A DNA stretch of 64,000 nucleotides, taken from Mactromeris polynyma (taxonomy: Eukaryota > Mollusca > Bivalvia > Venerida > Mactridae). The notes under the pieces are model-generated. The model did no database searches and was not told the origin of the DNA. It saw only the letters and a list, made by a program, of their open reading frames with translations. How positions within the stretch are numbered: position 1 is the first letter of the stretch; each line of letters begins with the position of its first letter. The DNA lies in NCBI GenBank assembly GCA_032209605.1, contig JASFXZ010000008.1:1116001-1180000 (forward strand), in the 5' to 3' direction. The position numbers and the translations under genes were made by a program. Shown here piece by piece: positions 10,501 to 25,500 of the stretch.

Positions 10501-13500
10501 TTCTGTCTCAGTTGAAACACAAGATCTGCAGTCTACAAAGAACACACACATATAATTTTTGTTGAACGTAAAGAATCTACTACAGCATTCCACATACTCA
10601 TAAATTCAAATCACATGTAAACTGTCTGTTTTAATTGTCACAAATGTCTGAAATCAGCTTATCGTATGACCATTTGATAGCGTTTTATAATATTGACTCC
10701 AATAATTACAAAACCAATATGGCTTGAACTCGTACCAATATGTACCATGTCTAGCAAGAATAAAACTTTACTGGTAATACCACACATCCTTTTCACCTAT
10801 TTCCAGAGGTATCTATTTATTATCATTTATGCCAAAAAATCATCAGAGAAATACCATCATCTGCAATGAATATTTTAACAAGGTTAATTATATCTTTCAT
10901 CTGCAATATTCAAGCAGGTTTTCTTTTTTGATTTTGTTATTCAATGTTTTCTTTTGTATATTGTTGTTTCAAATGCCACATTGAAAATAAGCATTAACAT
11001 TTTCAGACATAATTTAATGGGCTTAATGAAATCTTATCGTTTATTAGTATTACCATTACCCAGCACTACAAATAGACTTACCTCAGCATCCAGTTTGAAT
11101 GAAAACCAATCAACCAGTTGTAGTGTGCTGTACTTGCCATCATCTGCATCTTCATTCTCACTGTCACTTGTCTGATCACTATTATCTAGTAGAAAAAAAA
11201 CAAGGTTTCATGAATGGGAATATCTTACTACTTTAAAGAAAAGATTATTCATAATGACACTCAGTTTAGTTCTGAAACAAGGCTTCATGCAACATCACCA
11301 AGAATACATACCCTATAAATACTTGGAAGTTAAATGTACACTGACCCTAGGTATTGTATAAGTTTGCATGAATTGACAAATAACAAATAAAAAAAATTCA
11401 TGAAAAATGCTAATTTTTTTATTTCATACTGCTGAATTAAAATGTAAATCATTATTACCTAAGTCGTCTTCAGTGGCATCCTTCAATGCATCAGCTGGTA
11501 ATTTTGCTGGGCCTGCAAACATAGACACAGTCAAAGGAGATAATACAGTACAACATCGCACACAAGCCATGCCTCCATGTTTTCCACCTTGGACTGACCG
11601 AGTCATCTCTTCATAGAATAACCAATCAGAAGGCAATGCACCTGGTTTCTGTGGCAACACAGAAGATATATGCAACTTTGTCTTTTCACCAGACCTGAAA
11701 AAAGCAAGAGTACAATAATCAGTTTCAAATTACAACACTATTATACGTAGTGTGTTTTAGAAGAAGTGTATGCCAAAGGCATGTTCGAGGTTCTTAAACA
11801 AATGAACATAACACCAATAGATATAGGGATTAAGAAATTGATCAAATAGTCACACAAGACTCTTTCAATGATATATATGTAATCAAGTACTTTAAGAAAG
11901 ATGAAGTAAAAATATCCTTTAACTTAGAAAAAAGCATTTAAAAGGTATGAATGAATCAATGCACTGAATTGTTCATGATTTTTTATGTTCATATTCTAAA
12001 CTCTATTGCAACTACTCAGCAGTGATATGACTTTACCAATAAACCAAGATTTTTAAACAGTACAAATACATAACTGCATGAAAATTTCCACACTTGACAG
12101 TTGTATGACCTTAAAAATATCAGTTTTTTAAACATTACTAATTGTTTTCATAACTACATGACAATTTCCACTTCCTGATTAAATGTCATTAGAGATTCAG
12201 CTCATACTTCTACTATTGTACTAATTGAGTAGGATATTGAATGCGTAGAAAACTTCTAAGAAGTCAACATCTAAAAATTAATATTTTCCGGTAATACAAC
12301 TCTTCATATTCAAAATGAAGCATCCTAGACAGAGAAACTTACTGGGAGACAAATTTAAAAGCACTGCGGTCCCAGCGCAAGACGTTAGGGTATGCTCCAG
12401 CAAAGAGTGCAGCCTTCACCACGGCCCAGTTCTCAGAGTTTGTGTTCAAATCTCTGATGTCACCACCACCACGAGCTCGAACAAATCCAGAAGCTCTCAG
12501 CTGTCCTAGAAGCTGTGCTCTGCAAAATAATGAATTTAAAATCAAAATGTACAAATCCATGTTAATATTGAGATTTTTAATAAAACATAGCTATGTATTC
12601 ACAACAGAAAAAGAACATTTTTTGCAGTTGAAATTAATAATTAATTGAAAAAGTAAAAATTGGTCGATTTCATAAATATAGTACTTGTAACTTCAAAGTG
12701 ATCTACAGGATAACAAATAGTTATTCATTATCAGCATTCAGGAAGACAAATTTATACAGCCTTTTAAAAAGGGTTTAAAAACAGAAATAAATAAACTTCT
12801 TACCTCATTCCAACAATCATCTCCATTACAGCCATGGAGATGTAATTTCTATCACAAAACTTTCTCTCCCAACCCTCGGATCTAGCTTTTTGCCATGCCT
12901 GTGATGCAAATTAGTCAAATGACTTTGTTGTGTTTAGAGTTTTTTTTACAATACTTCAGTTACATACTCAATCATAGTATGTTACCAGCGTTGGGGACAA
13001 CTGACAACTTAATCACATGATTTAGAGATGGTGGACAACTGACAAATTAGTAAATATTTAGGTGAGCAAATATTCATTTTGCAATGTAAATCTAACTGAT
13101 TTGTAGCATGTTCCACTTACACTAACTAGCATGTATAATTTAGATCGAAATATGGTGGAATAGTGTCCAGTTATTTCTATTTCACCACAAATCTTCTTCC
13201 GAAGGTTTTTATTAGGTCAGCGCAACCTCTCCTGAGCAACAACAGTTGGGAGAAGTACATTTTGCCTTTTGTTGGGGGAGGGGGGAGGGGGGCTGTTGCT
13301 CTAAAGAATTTATACTGATAATAAATTCTCACTACTGGAACTAGATGCTGATGTTAAAGACAGGTTGTTGCTCAAGACTGGTTTCTATTTTACAGCTTGA
13401 TATTTGCACAAAGACAAAATACCTGAAACAGACGAAGTAGAGTCATGTGATCACTGTTTGTCTCAGCAGCAAAATTGTTCCGGATCATCGCCACCATTCT

Positions 13501-16500
13501 TTTTTCTGACGGTTGAGAGGGCAACAGAACTGTCAAAAATAAAATAACAAAATGCTGTTTTATATGGTACACGGGATAGTGAAACTCATTTTTTTTATCC
13601 CCAGTAATAGACAATAAATACAACATTATTACAGGCTTAAAGTACACTGCTTTTTCAGTTAAAACTGTAGTTGACAAAAGATCAAAAATCATTTCAGTTT
13701 CAATACTACAGGAAAATTGCATTGATCAATAATTGATTACGAAAACACATCCTAAACAAGATCACGTTAACATTAAACAACTGAACATGTCCATAGGACA
13801 CGGATGCACGCACTTAGGGCTTTTCTGTATAATGCAAATATATTCATTATAAAGGCTATATAATTTTGAAGCAAGGTGAATTGAATAATGCAAATATATT
13901 CATAATAAAGAGTATATAATTTTGAAGCAAGGTGAATTGAATCTATCCGTCGTTTCAAGAGTTATTGAGTTTTTTTAAGTCACAAAAGGGCCACAACTCC
14001 TCAAAAAATTAGTGAATTGTAACCAAAATCGAACCTGACATGCATTTTATCATTCTTTGCTTATGTACCCATATGATTTGAATACAACCAAATTTTTACA
14101 TGGCCGCACAGACACCTGCATGGACGGATAGGGGTAACACTTACAGGGCATACAAATAAAACAGTTATATAGGATCTGACACAGGTCTTGTCTTGTATTT
14201 ATGCAAAATCACATCATAACTAAGCAGAGGAAGAGACAAGATGGGATGCTTATTCTAACAGTCAAATACATAGACAGAAATGTAAACAAAGTACTTACAT
14301 GGGTCTTTGAATGATAATGAACACACAACAGTAAGAACAGGATCAACACACTTCAGTACAATAGAGTAAAGTACCATCTTTCCAAGATGTGGCTCAACAG
14401 GTAGATCAGCTAAATGTCTTCCTAATTCTGTCATCTCTTCACTGTTATCTAAAGCATCCATTTCCTGCAATATCAAAGTACAATTTCCTGTGTGATAATG
14501 ACTTTGTTTTATGTTTAAACTTTCAAACTTTGAAACTCATATGTGTAGTAGTGACATTGTTATTGAAATAATTAATAATGTTATTCAAAAGTTTTAGACA
14601 AATAATATGAAAAATCTACAGAAAAACTGTTTTACTCCTTATTCAACCTTAATATTAAGACCACCTGAATAAGAAGACTATTTTTCAAGGGTCCCAATGC
14701 TGGTCTTATTATTGAAGTTTTTACTGTACATGCATCAAGCTAAAGACACCAAGGTAAAATTGTAATGAAAATACTAAGACCCTGTATGTGTACCTTGGAC
14801 AATGAGACAGACATCAATATTAATTATATTCATCTACATTTTGTCCAATAGATATAGAATCTAATACATGTACATAAATTGTTTTGATTAAGATGACATT
14901 TTTACATAAAATTTCAATTTCAATTAGTTTCATATTATACAAGCACTCATGCAATATGGGGTTAAATGCTGTCTTAACAGTATTCTGATGTACACAGAGG
15001 TCAGTGTGTGAAAGCAGAGTGCCTAGAATTTCAAACCAGTGCTTACTAGTATATTGACAGTATAAGTGATACCTACTCCAAATAAATCAGCAGAAAAAAT
15101 AAATGAGTCTAAATCTTATGACACACACATTATTATAATCTCATGATTTAAGTTTGAACAACAAAGAAAGTCTCTATGCAATAATCATTATTCACTTTTA
15201 TAAACTTTTTATATGTTCTATACAGCAGACTTACCTTCAATACTGAAATAGCAGACCTTACAATGAGGAAGGGTGGGGCCTCTGGAGCTTTGCTGAGAAA
15301 ATCTAAAATACTCTGATTCACAGGGGCAAGTAACTTAGTTTGAAGACATAATTCCTGCAATCAAAACAAATCATACTTTGTATAAACATTTCCAAGGGAA
15401 AAGCTCCCTGGTTGAAAAAGAAGGATACAATACTACTTACAGAAATTATTGATCACAAAATATTTGGTTGAAAAAGATTAATATTTGCTATCATATTTTA
15501 TTGTCTGCGATATAAACGCAAATATTTTGTACTCACATAAACAATGAACAGACAATGTTTTTATTTCAAAATTTAACGATCTGTAAAATTTTGGAGATAA
15601 GTTCCGCAGAGTTTTTGTTCTTCAATTGTATTTAATCAATGTGTACTAAAATTACAGTTAAAACAATTGAGCTGACTTGGTTGCGATGCCAGTCTATTAT
15701 CTGTAAGTGACGACAAAATAAAAAAGCACATTAATAAACCTGGAGTGGGCAGCGTAGTAATTCTGGCACAGCATAATCCAGCATATGGTGGTATCGTACT
15801 TTACTGAACATGTTGTAGGAGACACCCTTTCTTACTCTACCAGCTCTAGAAAATGAAATCAGATTCAACAACATGCCTTACGGTTATTTATCCAACAAAA
15901 TATATATGTATAGATCCTTGACTGAAATCACCATCTACATAATCAAAACAATTTTTTTCAGAAAGTGAACACTAATGCATTTTTTTTAAATAAGCATCTT
16001 TTAGTATTTTAGAATTAGAAAATAGCAACTTATTCATTAGCATGAACCATACCAAGTACTTATAGTGAAAGCAATCACATTTCTTCATTTAGGCAATAAC
16101 ATTTTACTACTTGCAATCACTTCCAGGATCACACTCTCGATATGTTTTCATCATATGAAGGCAGTATTCATGTATATTTTGCTATAAGTCTACATTTTAT
16201 ATAGAAATAAACAAAAATACCGACCTGCCTCGTCTTTGGGCAACACTAGCCTTGGATACCCAGTTACTTTTCAACATGGTGATTTTCAAGAGTGAATCAA
16301 AGGTTTTCTAAAAAAGAAAAATCATCAACTGGACTAAAAATTATAATGTTTACAGTATCTCCCAAAACATTGAATATCTCATTAAAAGCAAACACAATAT
16401 GCTTAATACTCAAATAATGCATCCTTACATCCCGAATATAGCTACAGGCAATATCTTAACACGCTAAGGGTAAACAAATGAAATTAATTGTGTCTAATGT

Positions 16501-19500
16501 AAGACCAAAACTACACCCCATCTTTACAAATTGTAAATTGCAATAAGCGATATTGTGTTTACCATACAATGTCATGTACTCTAAATATGCAACGTCATTA
16601 AGAATTCAAGTTTTGAAAACAATATCAATTCAATTAAGAATTTGCTGACTCATCATTCTTTGGAATACGAACAGACATGCATTAACATTATAACAGCAAA
16701 AATAATGAAAATAAGGTTCATACAAATAATAACAATTATACAGTAAATATCCTAGTATCTGTTTTACTACTCACAGCAAATCTAAATCTAATCCTTTATA
16801 TGGATAAGATGCAATCTGCTCTTCTTTAAATACGATGTAAAAGATGAACAGTAATGGAGAATTCTTAATAAACTTGATAAAAGGCAAATATCAATACAGA
16901 ATGATAAACCATAGTGACAGAAGAAATAAGAAATCATAGCATATGATGAATAGTCACAGTATACACATGACCGACTAGCAGTACACCTTCGCAATAACTG
17001 GGTCAAAGACTAAAAGAGGCCAAACCAAACTGAATGTTACCTCTTTAACTTTCCCAGAGTTTATGACATAAACCACGTCATTGATAGTAATACTTGTTTC
17101 AGCAATATTTGTTGCTAGTATCTACAAAATAAAAAGAGTGATACATGTATATGTATTTAAAACAATAAAAAAGATCAAATTCCCACACAACCCCAATCAA
17201 TCCCATGAAAAAAGCATCAATTAAAAAATAAAAATGTTCAAATCACTGAGACACATTTTCAGTTAGTTACAAACATTTAGGGAAGTCATGATTTACTGGT
17301 ACATTGCAATATGCAGTCAAACTGTTTTGTACCACGATATAAACTGCAAGTACCAGTTTTCGTACTAGCTACAAACTCTAAATGAGCGCTGCTTTGGGAT
17401 TTACAACCTCTTCTGTAAGTGACTTCATTTCAAGAAAACGCAACATATGATGTCACTATTTGCAAGCAGGAAACAATATTTACTCCACATGGTCACTTCG
17501 TTTTCATATTGCCATATTGGGCAAATATTGCATACTGTCAGTGCATGGTGACGTCACATGCGACTTTTATGGCAATGACGTCACTTAAAGAAGGTTGGAA
17601 ATCGTACAGCGGCGCTAAAATAGATTTGGAAGCCTTATATCGGTCCAAAAAATATATGAATGATAACTGTTTAGTGTTAGGTTATTACTATCTAGTGATG
17701 AAAACCTTTTATTAAATTACTAGTCAAAACCTAAAATGAGAATCATAACTGTTCTGATTTAGCTTACGCATGTTTATTTTTTGCAACACATTTGATTAGT
17801 TTGGAGTTCAATAAAATTGTAGAGTAAGAAAAAATCTACAGTCATATCTTAGGTTCATGAAACAACATATTGTGGTATGTAATGCAATATGCAACAAACA
17901 TATTGCAATATATCATGGTACACTTCAGGCATATCTTAGGTTCATGAAACAATATATTGTGGTATGTAATGCAATATGCAACAAACATATTGCAATATAT
18001 CATGGTACACTTCAGGCATATCGTCACACCACTACAAACATGATATTATTTTGGTATGATTTACTGTTAAGACATACACTGTCCTTGTAACAGCCGTAGT
18101 TACAATAGTTTTGCGTCAAACACTCAAAATGTGGACAAGAAAATATTAATACTACAAAGATATATAGTACAATATTAGATGCATGATCACTGCATATAGC
18201 AAAACAAGAATATGCTGTAATAACAGGTTTGATTACAATTTTTCTGATGCCTGGTGGTGATTGTCGGAATACTTTCTTCTGGTCAGCAGATTGCATAGAT
18301 GAGTGAAGCTGGAACATATTGTATCTGCAACAAATACAAAACAAACACTGAATGTTTGATAGCAATTGATCATAGCAGGTATAATACCACCTTGAAAAGT
18401 AGTAGATAATTATGTAAAGACTAAAGGAAATAAGTTGTGCAGTATCATGTTTGCACAACCTTATTTATACAAATATGATACTAGGACAAACTATATGAAC
18501 TAGAGTTGTCATCGTTAATCCGGATATTGACGTATCAGAGATTTGGCCAAGCCAATGATACAACAGTTCAAATTTGGAATTATAGATACAATGAAAGACA
18601 AACTGAATAAAAATAGTGCTGAAAACCCATCATTTTCAAGAAAGACACTGCCAAATTTTACATTCCAAACGTGTCTGTTTACATTGTCAAAATTTGTGTC
18701 ATCACTATATGCATGTTTAATGGAAGATTAGAGAAATGCTCAGTTAAACACATGTCATTGTGACATTACCTGTACTTGATTAAGTAAAACACTTCAAACA
18801 AAATAAGGCTTAATTTAAAAACATCTGACTCCACCAACTCCAACTGTCATCACTCAACGGCCTTAATTCGGCCGAAAATAATACAACCCAAAAATGCTGA
18901 TAACATGCACAACTAGCTTGGTACCAATAACTGAAATTTCATTGAAATCAAACCACCGGTTTAGGAGAACAAGCACAGCCAAGCTTTGTGACATCCAGGC
19001 AGACATCCAGAAATACAGCACAACATCAATATATCTCCCCACCCCAGTGAGGGGGACATAATAAATTATGTTGTTTTTCAAGAATGCTTTACCATGTCAT
19101 GGTATCATTTCAGTGTAAAAGAATACATACATTGCTATAGTATCTTTCATACTTCTAATTTGATATATCGATGAACTATTTCCTATCAATGACAGCCCTA
19201 AATGCAACCTCTCAAAAGCAACACCCTTGCAGAGATACAAATTATCACTGATGTGCAGAAGTTGTTGCTCTAGACAGGTTAAACTGGTAGTAAATATTTA
19301 CAATGCGAAAATAGAAAATGTACTAGAATAGAGGTTTCTGCTTCAAAGAGGGCAAATCTCAGGAAAGTTTGCACTGTATTTGATCTGCCCTGCCCAAGAA
19401 TCGAACATGGACCTCCAGAATGACAGCCTAGCATTGAGCTAATCGGGTAGGCACTTATTGTAAATCCTGATAAGATCAGTATATGAAATAAGAAGGTAAT

Positions 19501-22500
19501 AAGGTACCTTATACTTGAGAATTGCTCATCATTATCAATTTTTTCTCTCAATGACACAATCTCGTGGTAACCAGGTAAAAATATCAAAACTGAACCTGAA
19601 GTGTTAAAAAAATATAATTTCAATTGTGCTGCAATATGCTTGTAATACATAAAAAATCAATACAATTCAATGGTTATCTATGAGGCATGAAATTTGCTTA
19701 TCACTGAAACAGACAATCGTGGCAGGTTATGTTCGCATTAAAACAGAAAAAACCATGTATAAAGCATGGTGTGTAAGTAATTGCAACTTAATAGGAATTA
19801 AAGGTAGCAAAAAAAAAGCAGGCGTAAATCTTATCACATCCACAAAGCATTGCAAATTATGGCAATTCGTACCAGACTGCAAGTATTTCTTACTAGACAT
19901 ACCAAACATCTGATGTATTGACGTATTTGGCATACTCAGGCCATCCTTAAAAACTGTTCATTAGACATAACCCTAGCTATCCCTGAAAATGGCCCGACTC
20001 AAAACATTTCTTTAGGGTTCTGAGTGGAGGGAATTCGTTTGGGGAGGAGGGTGTCAATAATCAAAACTTAAATGACCATAAAATTAATTACCTACCTATC
20101 TAGTCATCTAAATTTTGCTGGGTAGGGTTATGCAAAACAAAAAAATTCTTTAAGAATGGCCTAAGTATCTGTCAAAGATATAAAAACAAAACAACTTCAT
20201 AGGGAGCATACCTTCAGGCTGTGTAGTGCATATATAATACAGTAACACAGTGATAAGTTCAATGTCTACTGTATCATCATCCCAACAATGTTGATACACT
20301 GACAACTTCTGCTGGTCTGCTTCAGTAAGGTCCGAGTCATCTTCATGTTCATCATTCCCTCCTCCTATCTCACTAGCCGACCTATGGATACAGATCAAAG
20401 CTTAAATTGTTGCGCCCAGGACAATAACGCTGAATCAATTACAGTAAAACCTTACTTACAAACAATCTATTAAAGACTATCTCAATTAATAAGACAGAAT
20501 TTCTTTGGTTCAAGTTTTTACTTCTTCTTCCATATTAATCTTCATAATAAACCACTGCATAACTAAGACCAACCAAAGATGGTCTTATTATCGAGGTTTT
20601 GTTGAATTTGCTAACATATTCATTTTAGGCCTGGGTCTAACTAGCAACTACTGTTTGTTAAAAAAAACCATTGCAGCCAATTACTTCCAGTAAAACCGTC
20701 AAATTAAATATTTACTTCTTTATTGGGTTAAACGCCATCTTCAACTTTTTGTTTATTCATGCATGATGGTCACTTGGCCTAAACAGTTTTCCTGGAATTA
20801 ATTATCAACCAGTTCTAACTTGCCCTTTTCCAAACAACTACCATACTTGACTAGCCTAATGTCACTGAAGGACATGACCTGCCCAGCCCCAGAATGGTAC
20901 CCACATCTCCCAGGTCACAGCCCAGCACTTTTCCTTTACAGCCAAAAATAACGAAAGTCAGTATCAGTCATCAGAGATTTTCAATGTACATTAAACTTAC
21001 ATCTGAGCTTCTAACATAGCAACCATATCATCTTGTCCAAACTTCTTTGCCCAATCAACAGATGTCCAATCATTGGAAGATTTTATACATGGGTCAGCCC
21101 CCAAAGTCAGTAACTGTTCCACTACATAAGTAAACCCGCGTCCAGCAGCAATCATCAGAGGGGTGACGGTTGTTTCACTATGTTGATAGTCAACTGTTAG
21201 AAGATATAGATTATTACTACAGAGATGACAGTTTCTAGTATATGACAGCATAGCTACAGAGATTCGTAACAGCATGTTTGGTAAGCATTAAGTCTGATAA
21301 TAAACTATATTACATTCAAGTTATCACAGTATCATCAGACTGAACGTTTAGACACAGTAGAAGTAGCGATTAACTCATTGGTGACTTGAAAGAAGTCTAC
21401 TGCACGATCAGGTAAACTTTATTTACAGACATCACGGTAAAAGAGTTTCAAGTATGTAATGAAGGTAGATAACAATTGGTAATACCAAAATCACAGATCT
21501 AGTATTCTTCAGTAAAAGTTTGCTAGTTCACATAGAAGCACACATATAACTAATAATTTGTTTGTTTTGTTTAATCACGTTTAACAGTGTTTTTTCCCGT
21601 TATATATGGCAGTCAATTGACCTAACCAGTTTCCCTGCAATTATTTAATAACAAGTACTAATTTGTCCTTCTACAAGCAGCTGAAACTTCACCACATGAT
21701 TCAGGGGTGGAGAACAAAAGACCATAGCCAAATGTCATGGAAGAACATGACCTGCCCAGCCAGGGAAATGAACCCAGACCTCCAGGGTGACAGCCTGTTT
21801 CTCTAACCACTGAGCTTACTGAGCAGGCTAGACACACATATAATTAATGAACTATAGAGAATATGTGTAAAAACAAAAAACCACAATGACACACCTGATA
21901 CATTTTCTGACATTATCAGATGGAACACCTGGGAAAACAAATCCTGATTTCCGGTCAACCAGATCTCAGACAAATATTGGTCCATCTCCTTCACTAACCA
22001 TTGCTCTAAATCTTCTTTCTCTGCTTCTATACCAAGCTTAGACAACTGACTGTAAAGCAAGTATTTTAAATGTTAATTGAGACAATGATAATTTATTACT
22101 ATGGTACGAAGTTTAACCTGGGAACAACAGCCAATCAGAGGAAATGCTAACACTGACTGTTGTTTGGAGGTGGCCTTTGTTTGTAGACAAGCATAAAAAT
22201 TCAGAAAAATGTCTATCAGAACTTCAGGCATTCCAAGCCATGTCAAGCTGAATTATCTTAGGCTGCTGCAAGCAGGTGGTCGCTATTTAATGGTGGTCGT
22301 CAGCACAGGTTGATTCGAGAATAACTGAATTTAAGGGAAGTATACAACCACTCACTCTTGCTAAATAGAGTGTCTGTTGTCTATCTAAACCCAAATCAAT
22401 ATGTCTGGACATTGGTATAAGTGGCATATACCTTCATGTAACAGTTTAGAGCTAATATTGCCAGAAAGTCATCTAGAGAAGAACTTTCATATATAACTTC

Positions 22501-25500
22501 TGGCAACAATGCAAGGCCTCAGTGGATCAGTAGATTTATATTAAGTGTATCCACATTGCATGATCAAGTTAAACAAACAAGTACTTTCCAACAGACTTAA
22601 ATATTTTGTGGTTAAACAGGACAGAATGAACCATTATACATGTGAAATAGTTGAGCCAAACTGAGTGGAACTTTTTGGAAGTAAAGCATTTTTTTAAAGT
22701 TAAAAACCATAAAAAATGCAAAAAGGAAATTTGAATTTGCAGAACTTACTCATGTAATTCCCCTCTGTTGTCTGGTTCCTTTTGTTCCTCGTCATCACCA
22801 GCATTTCTATAGGTCTTTTTCTTGCTAAACAAGCGAGGATCAATACATTCACTATCCTGATTACACCACTGAGCGAGCTGTTCAGTCTTTGCAGCAGCTG
22901 AAACAGTACAGAACAAATCTTTCAGTACTTGTGAATATGGTCTGTTAAAATTACCAAATCTCCCATTTTATCCATATTTCATGATGATTGTAAATTATGC
23001 CATTTCTTTTGATGTATATTTTTTCCAGACATAGATGAGAAAAAGTCATTGTCACCAGTTATCTGTACATCAGGCCAAATAAAACACGCAAGTGGTTCAA
23101 GTATCAAGACCATCCATAGTTTTCCATGCCAAAATACACCATGCCGTTATATAAAAATTATCCAAGTAACACTTTCATGAAGAAAGGTTTGTATATAGGG
23201 TTTGTGGTATTTAATCTAGACAGCCTAAATGTCTGAATTCCACACAGATATCCACCAGCATTTTTTTCTCATTCAAGTATATTTTTATAAACTTTACTAC
23301 TAAATTTGACAATACTCTTTTCAGTGATTCACAACATTTTTGCATGCAAAAAGTCTGAAATTGGTGATCCACAAATATTTTGAATTGCAAAAAGAAAAAA
23401 TTCTTAGTTTGGCATAACACTACCAATCAATGAAAACTGGCTGCTACTCACTTTTTGAGAGGTCTGTTTGAGAGATTATTTTAGCAGCATATTAATTGTT
23501 AACATTAGTATGACCTTAAAATTAATAATAAAGAAAATACCTACATACCCATCTAAATTTTGCTAGGTAGGTTTATGCCAAACAAACATTTTTAAGGCCT
23601 CATTGGTAATAGAATGCATACAAGTATTGGTAAACCTGATTTGAACAAGTAAGCACTACTATCAATGATTAAACTGCTGGCATCAACAAGAAATTAAATA
23701 TCTGACAAGAGATAAAAAAATTAGAGAAGTATTGTGAAAATGTTAGGCCAGAAAATATCACATGCCTGGTTTCATGCTAAATATATCAGATCTTTGAAGG
23801 ACTGAAGACATAACTCACATTTTTCTAGCTCTATTTGATACTTATCCATCTTCCTGTTTGTATAACCAGTCCTGCAAGTAACACAATTATGTCCATAACA
23901 ATGTAATAATGAACATCAAATGTACATAAATCTACAAAAAAATGTCCAATAGTATTTCAGTAATAAAGAATTCAGGAAGAAAAAATCAACACAGCGGATG
24001 TTACTGCCCTTGACACAGATATGAACAAAAAGCTGTCATTAAAAGATAATGACATAACATAACCAACCTAAATGATATTGTCCAGGGGTCTCTCCCGTCT
24101 TGGTGCGAAAATGCTCCGGAGGGTATATAGCACTTTATCGGAAGAAGAAGGGAAAAGAGCCTGAGCCTTTTCAGGGAGGAATTTTCGCATCATTTTCCTT
24201 TTCCAGGGGAATTTTTGTTCATTTGATGAAAAAATTGCTGTTTTTCTCCGCTATACACTGATACAAGTGAATAATTCATATATAAGCTAATTCCTTAAAT
24301 AGTAATTAAGTGATAATGATTAATATCACATTTATACATTACATTATTATATTACAATTGAGAATTACATATTAAACAGGCATTCAGACAATAACAGTAA
24401 AAAACACAAAAATGCCCAATGGAGAGAAATGATAGGGCCGCATATTTAGCTTGTCCTGCCAAGTTGTATCATATTAGAAATCACATTCTCACCATTTCAG
24501 TATATCCTCCAGAAAATATTCCTCTACTGGAAAAAGGCTGCCAGGTACTGAAAATGTTAATGAAAGAAAATTTAGAATCTAAAGCATAAAAATAGTAATG
24601 AATAAAACCTTAAAAGCTCAAATAGGCTGACAGAATAATTTTGTCACTTGTGTTTGACACAACAAAGATCGCAAGTACAATTTTATATCATTCTGTATCA
24701 ATATGTAATTTGAATGTTAAAACATCATGTTGTGAAGCAACTAGTATCAATTCTATTTTGCATCACACAATTAATTCAGGAAGATGCCATTCCAACAGCA
24801 CGCACAGGCAGCTTTATTGAAAAAGAAATAATACCATTTTCATAACAGAACAGCTTCTATGGAGCATTTACGTCTGGCAAAACTTAGAAAGTGTTGTTTT
24901 TTTTCCTACCTATGCTAAAAATGTTGCAAACATAAATGTTTCCTTGGACCACAGTTTGAATATTTTAATCTAGACCAAGAAAATTGTAGAAAACACATAT
25001 TTAAAAGAAATGTTTATTAAAAGAAATTGCCTATCTCCCTACCAAACTTTACAAAGTTGAATCGGGAGACAGTAAACACAGACTTTTTTAACTGTGGCCT
25101 CAGTATTTGGAACTTATAAAAAACTATAACATTGAGTACTCATACTATTATCACATTAAGCTGAAGGGAAAATTAAGAGGTTGATAAATACATGTAAGAA
25201 ATAAAGTAACATACCTGTTACCACTGGACAATTGCTGAAGTATTGGATAAATAGTTCAATATTCAATGTAGCACTCATCAAAACAACTTTGAAGTTAGGA
25301 TTTCGCTGAGCGATCTCACGCAGACATATCAACAAGAAGTCACTGAATCTGTCCCTCTCGTGAACTTCATCCTAAGGTAAAAAAAAGTTCAATAATAATT
25401 GTAAGAAAAACTTCTTATCCAAATGTTCAGTCTATATACTAACATATCAGTGAATGGTATACGTCTATAGTTGATGCCTGCATTCAAACACCAAAACTAA

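Larger units (their letters stand above)
9787..15354 (-). other. YTHDC2: YTHDC2 exons 19-27: HA2/winged-helix and OB-fold region
   Basis: Exons 19 and 20 encode LCLQTKLLAPVNQSILDFL and HLADLPVEPHLGKMVLYSI, the helicase-associated (HA2) region. Exon 21 encodes the segment ending SDHMTLLRLFQ, and exon 22 AWQKARSEGWERKFCDRN. Exon 23 encodes GFVRARGGGDIRDLNTNSEN and exon 24 DWLFYEEMTRSVQGGKHGG, the OB-fold region. Exon 25 has an acidic stretch (DNSDQTSDSENEDADDG). Exon 26 ends in RRMRAPAKPWTQMDE, and exon 27 in GLQQPAGIGQRPRPM, which marks the end of the helicase module. These blocks align closely with vertebrate YTHDC2. Confidence 0.93.
15740..19595 (-). other. YTHDC2: YTHDC2 exons 14-18: RecA2 helicase lobe
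   Basis: Exon 14 contains VLIFLPGYHEIVSLREKI (motif IV region). Exon 15 contains FQLHSSMQSADQKKVF. Exon 16 contains ILATNIAETSITINDVVYVI (motif V, residues 698-717). Exons 17 and 18 together make motif VI, QRRGRAGR, at residues 748-755, split by intron 17. All the usual DEAH-box C-terminal motifs are present and unbroken. The SINE head at 19340-19455 and an 87-bp tandem duplication at 17843-18016 lie in the intervening introns. Confidence 0.95.
20212..22897 (-). other. YTHDC2: YTHDC2 exons 10-13: acidic linker and ankyrin-repeat insertion
   Basis: Exon 10 is a charged linker (KKKTYRNAGDDEEQKEPDNR). Exon 11 is helical (EKEDLEQWLVKEMDQYLSEIW). Exon 12 encodes two ankyrin repeats, about residues 526-582, with the diagnostic TPLMIAAGRGFTYVVEQLL and GADPCIKSSNDWTSVDWA. 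Exon 13 adds an acidic stretch (NDEHEDDSDLTEAD). An ankyrin pair inserted between the two RecA lobes is characteristic of YTHDC2; in mammals it has been linked to binding the exonuclease XRN1. Introns 11-13 hold SINE copies and palindromic elements. Confidence 0.93.

Noticed and set aside
17419..17715. A 98-codon plus-strand frame
   Set aside because: It lies inside a YTHDC2 intron, opposite in strand, with no recognisable domain; likely part of an unclassified repeat.
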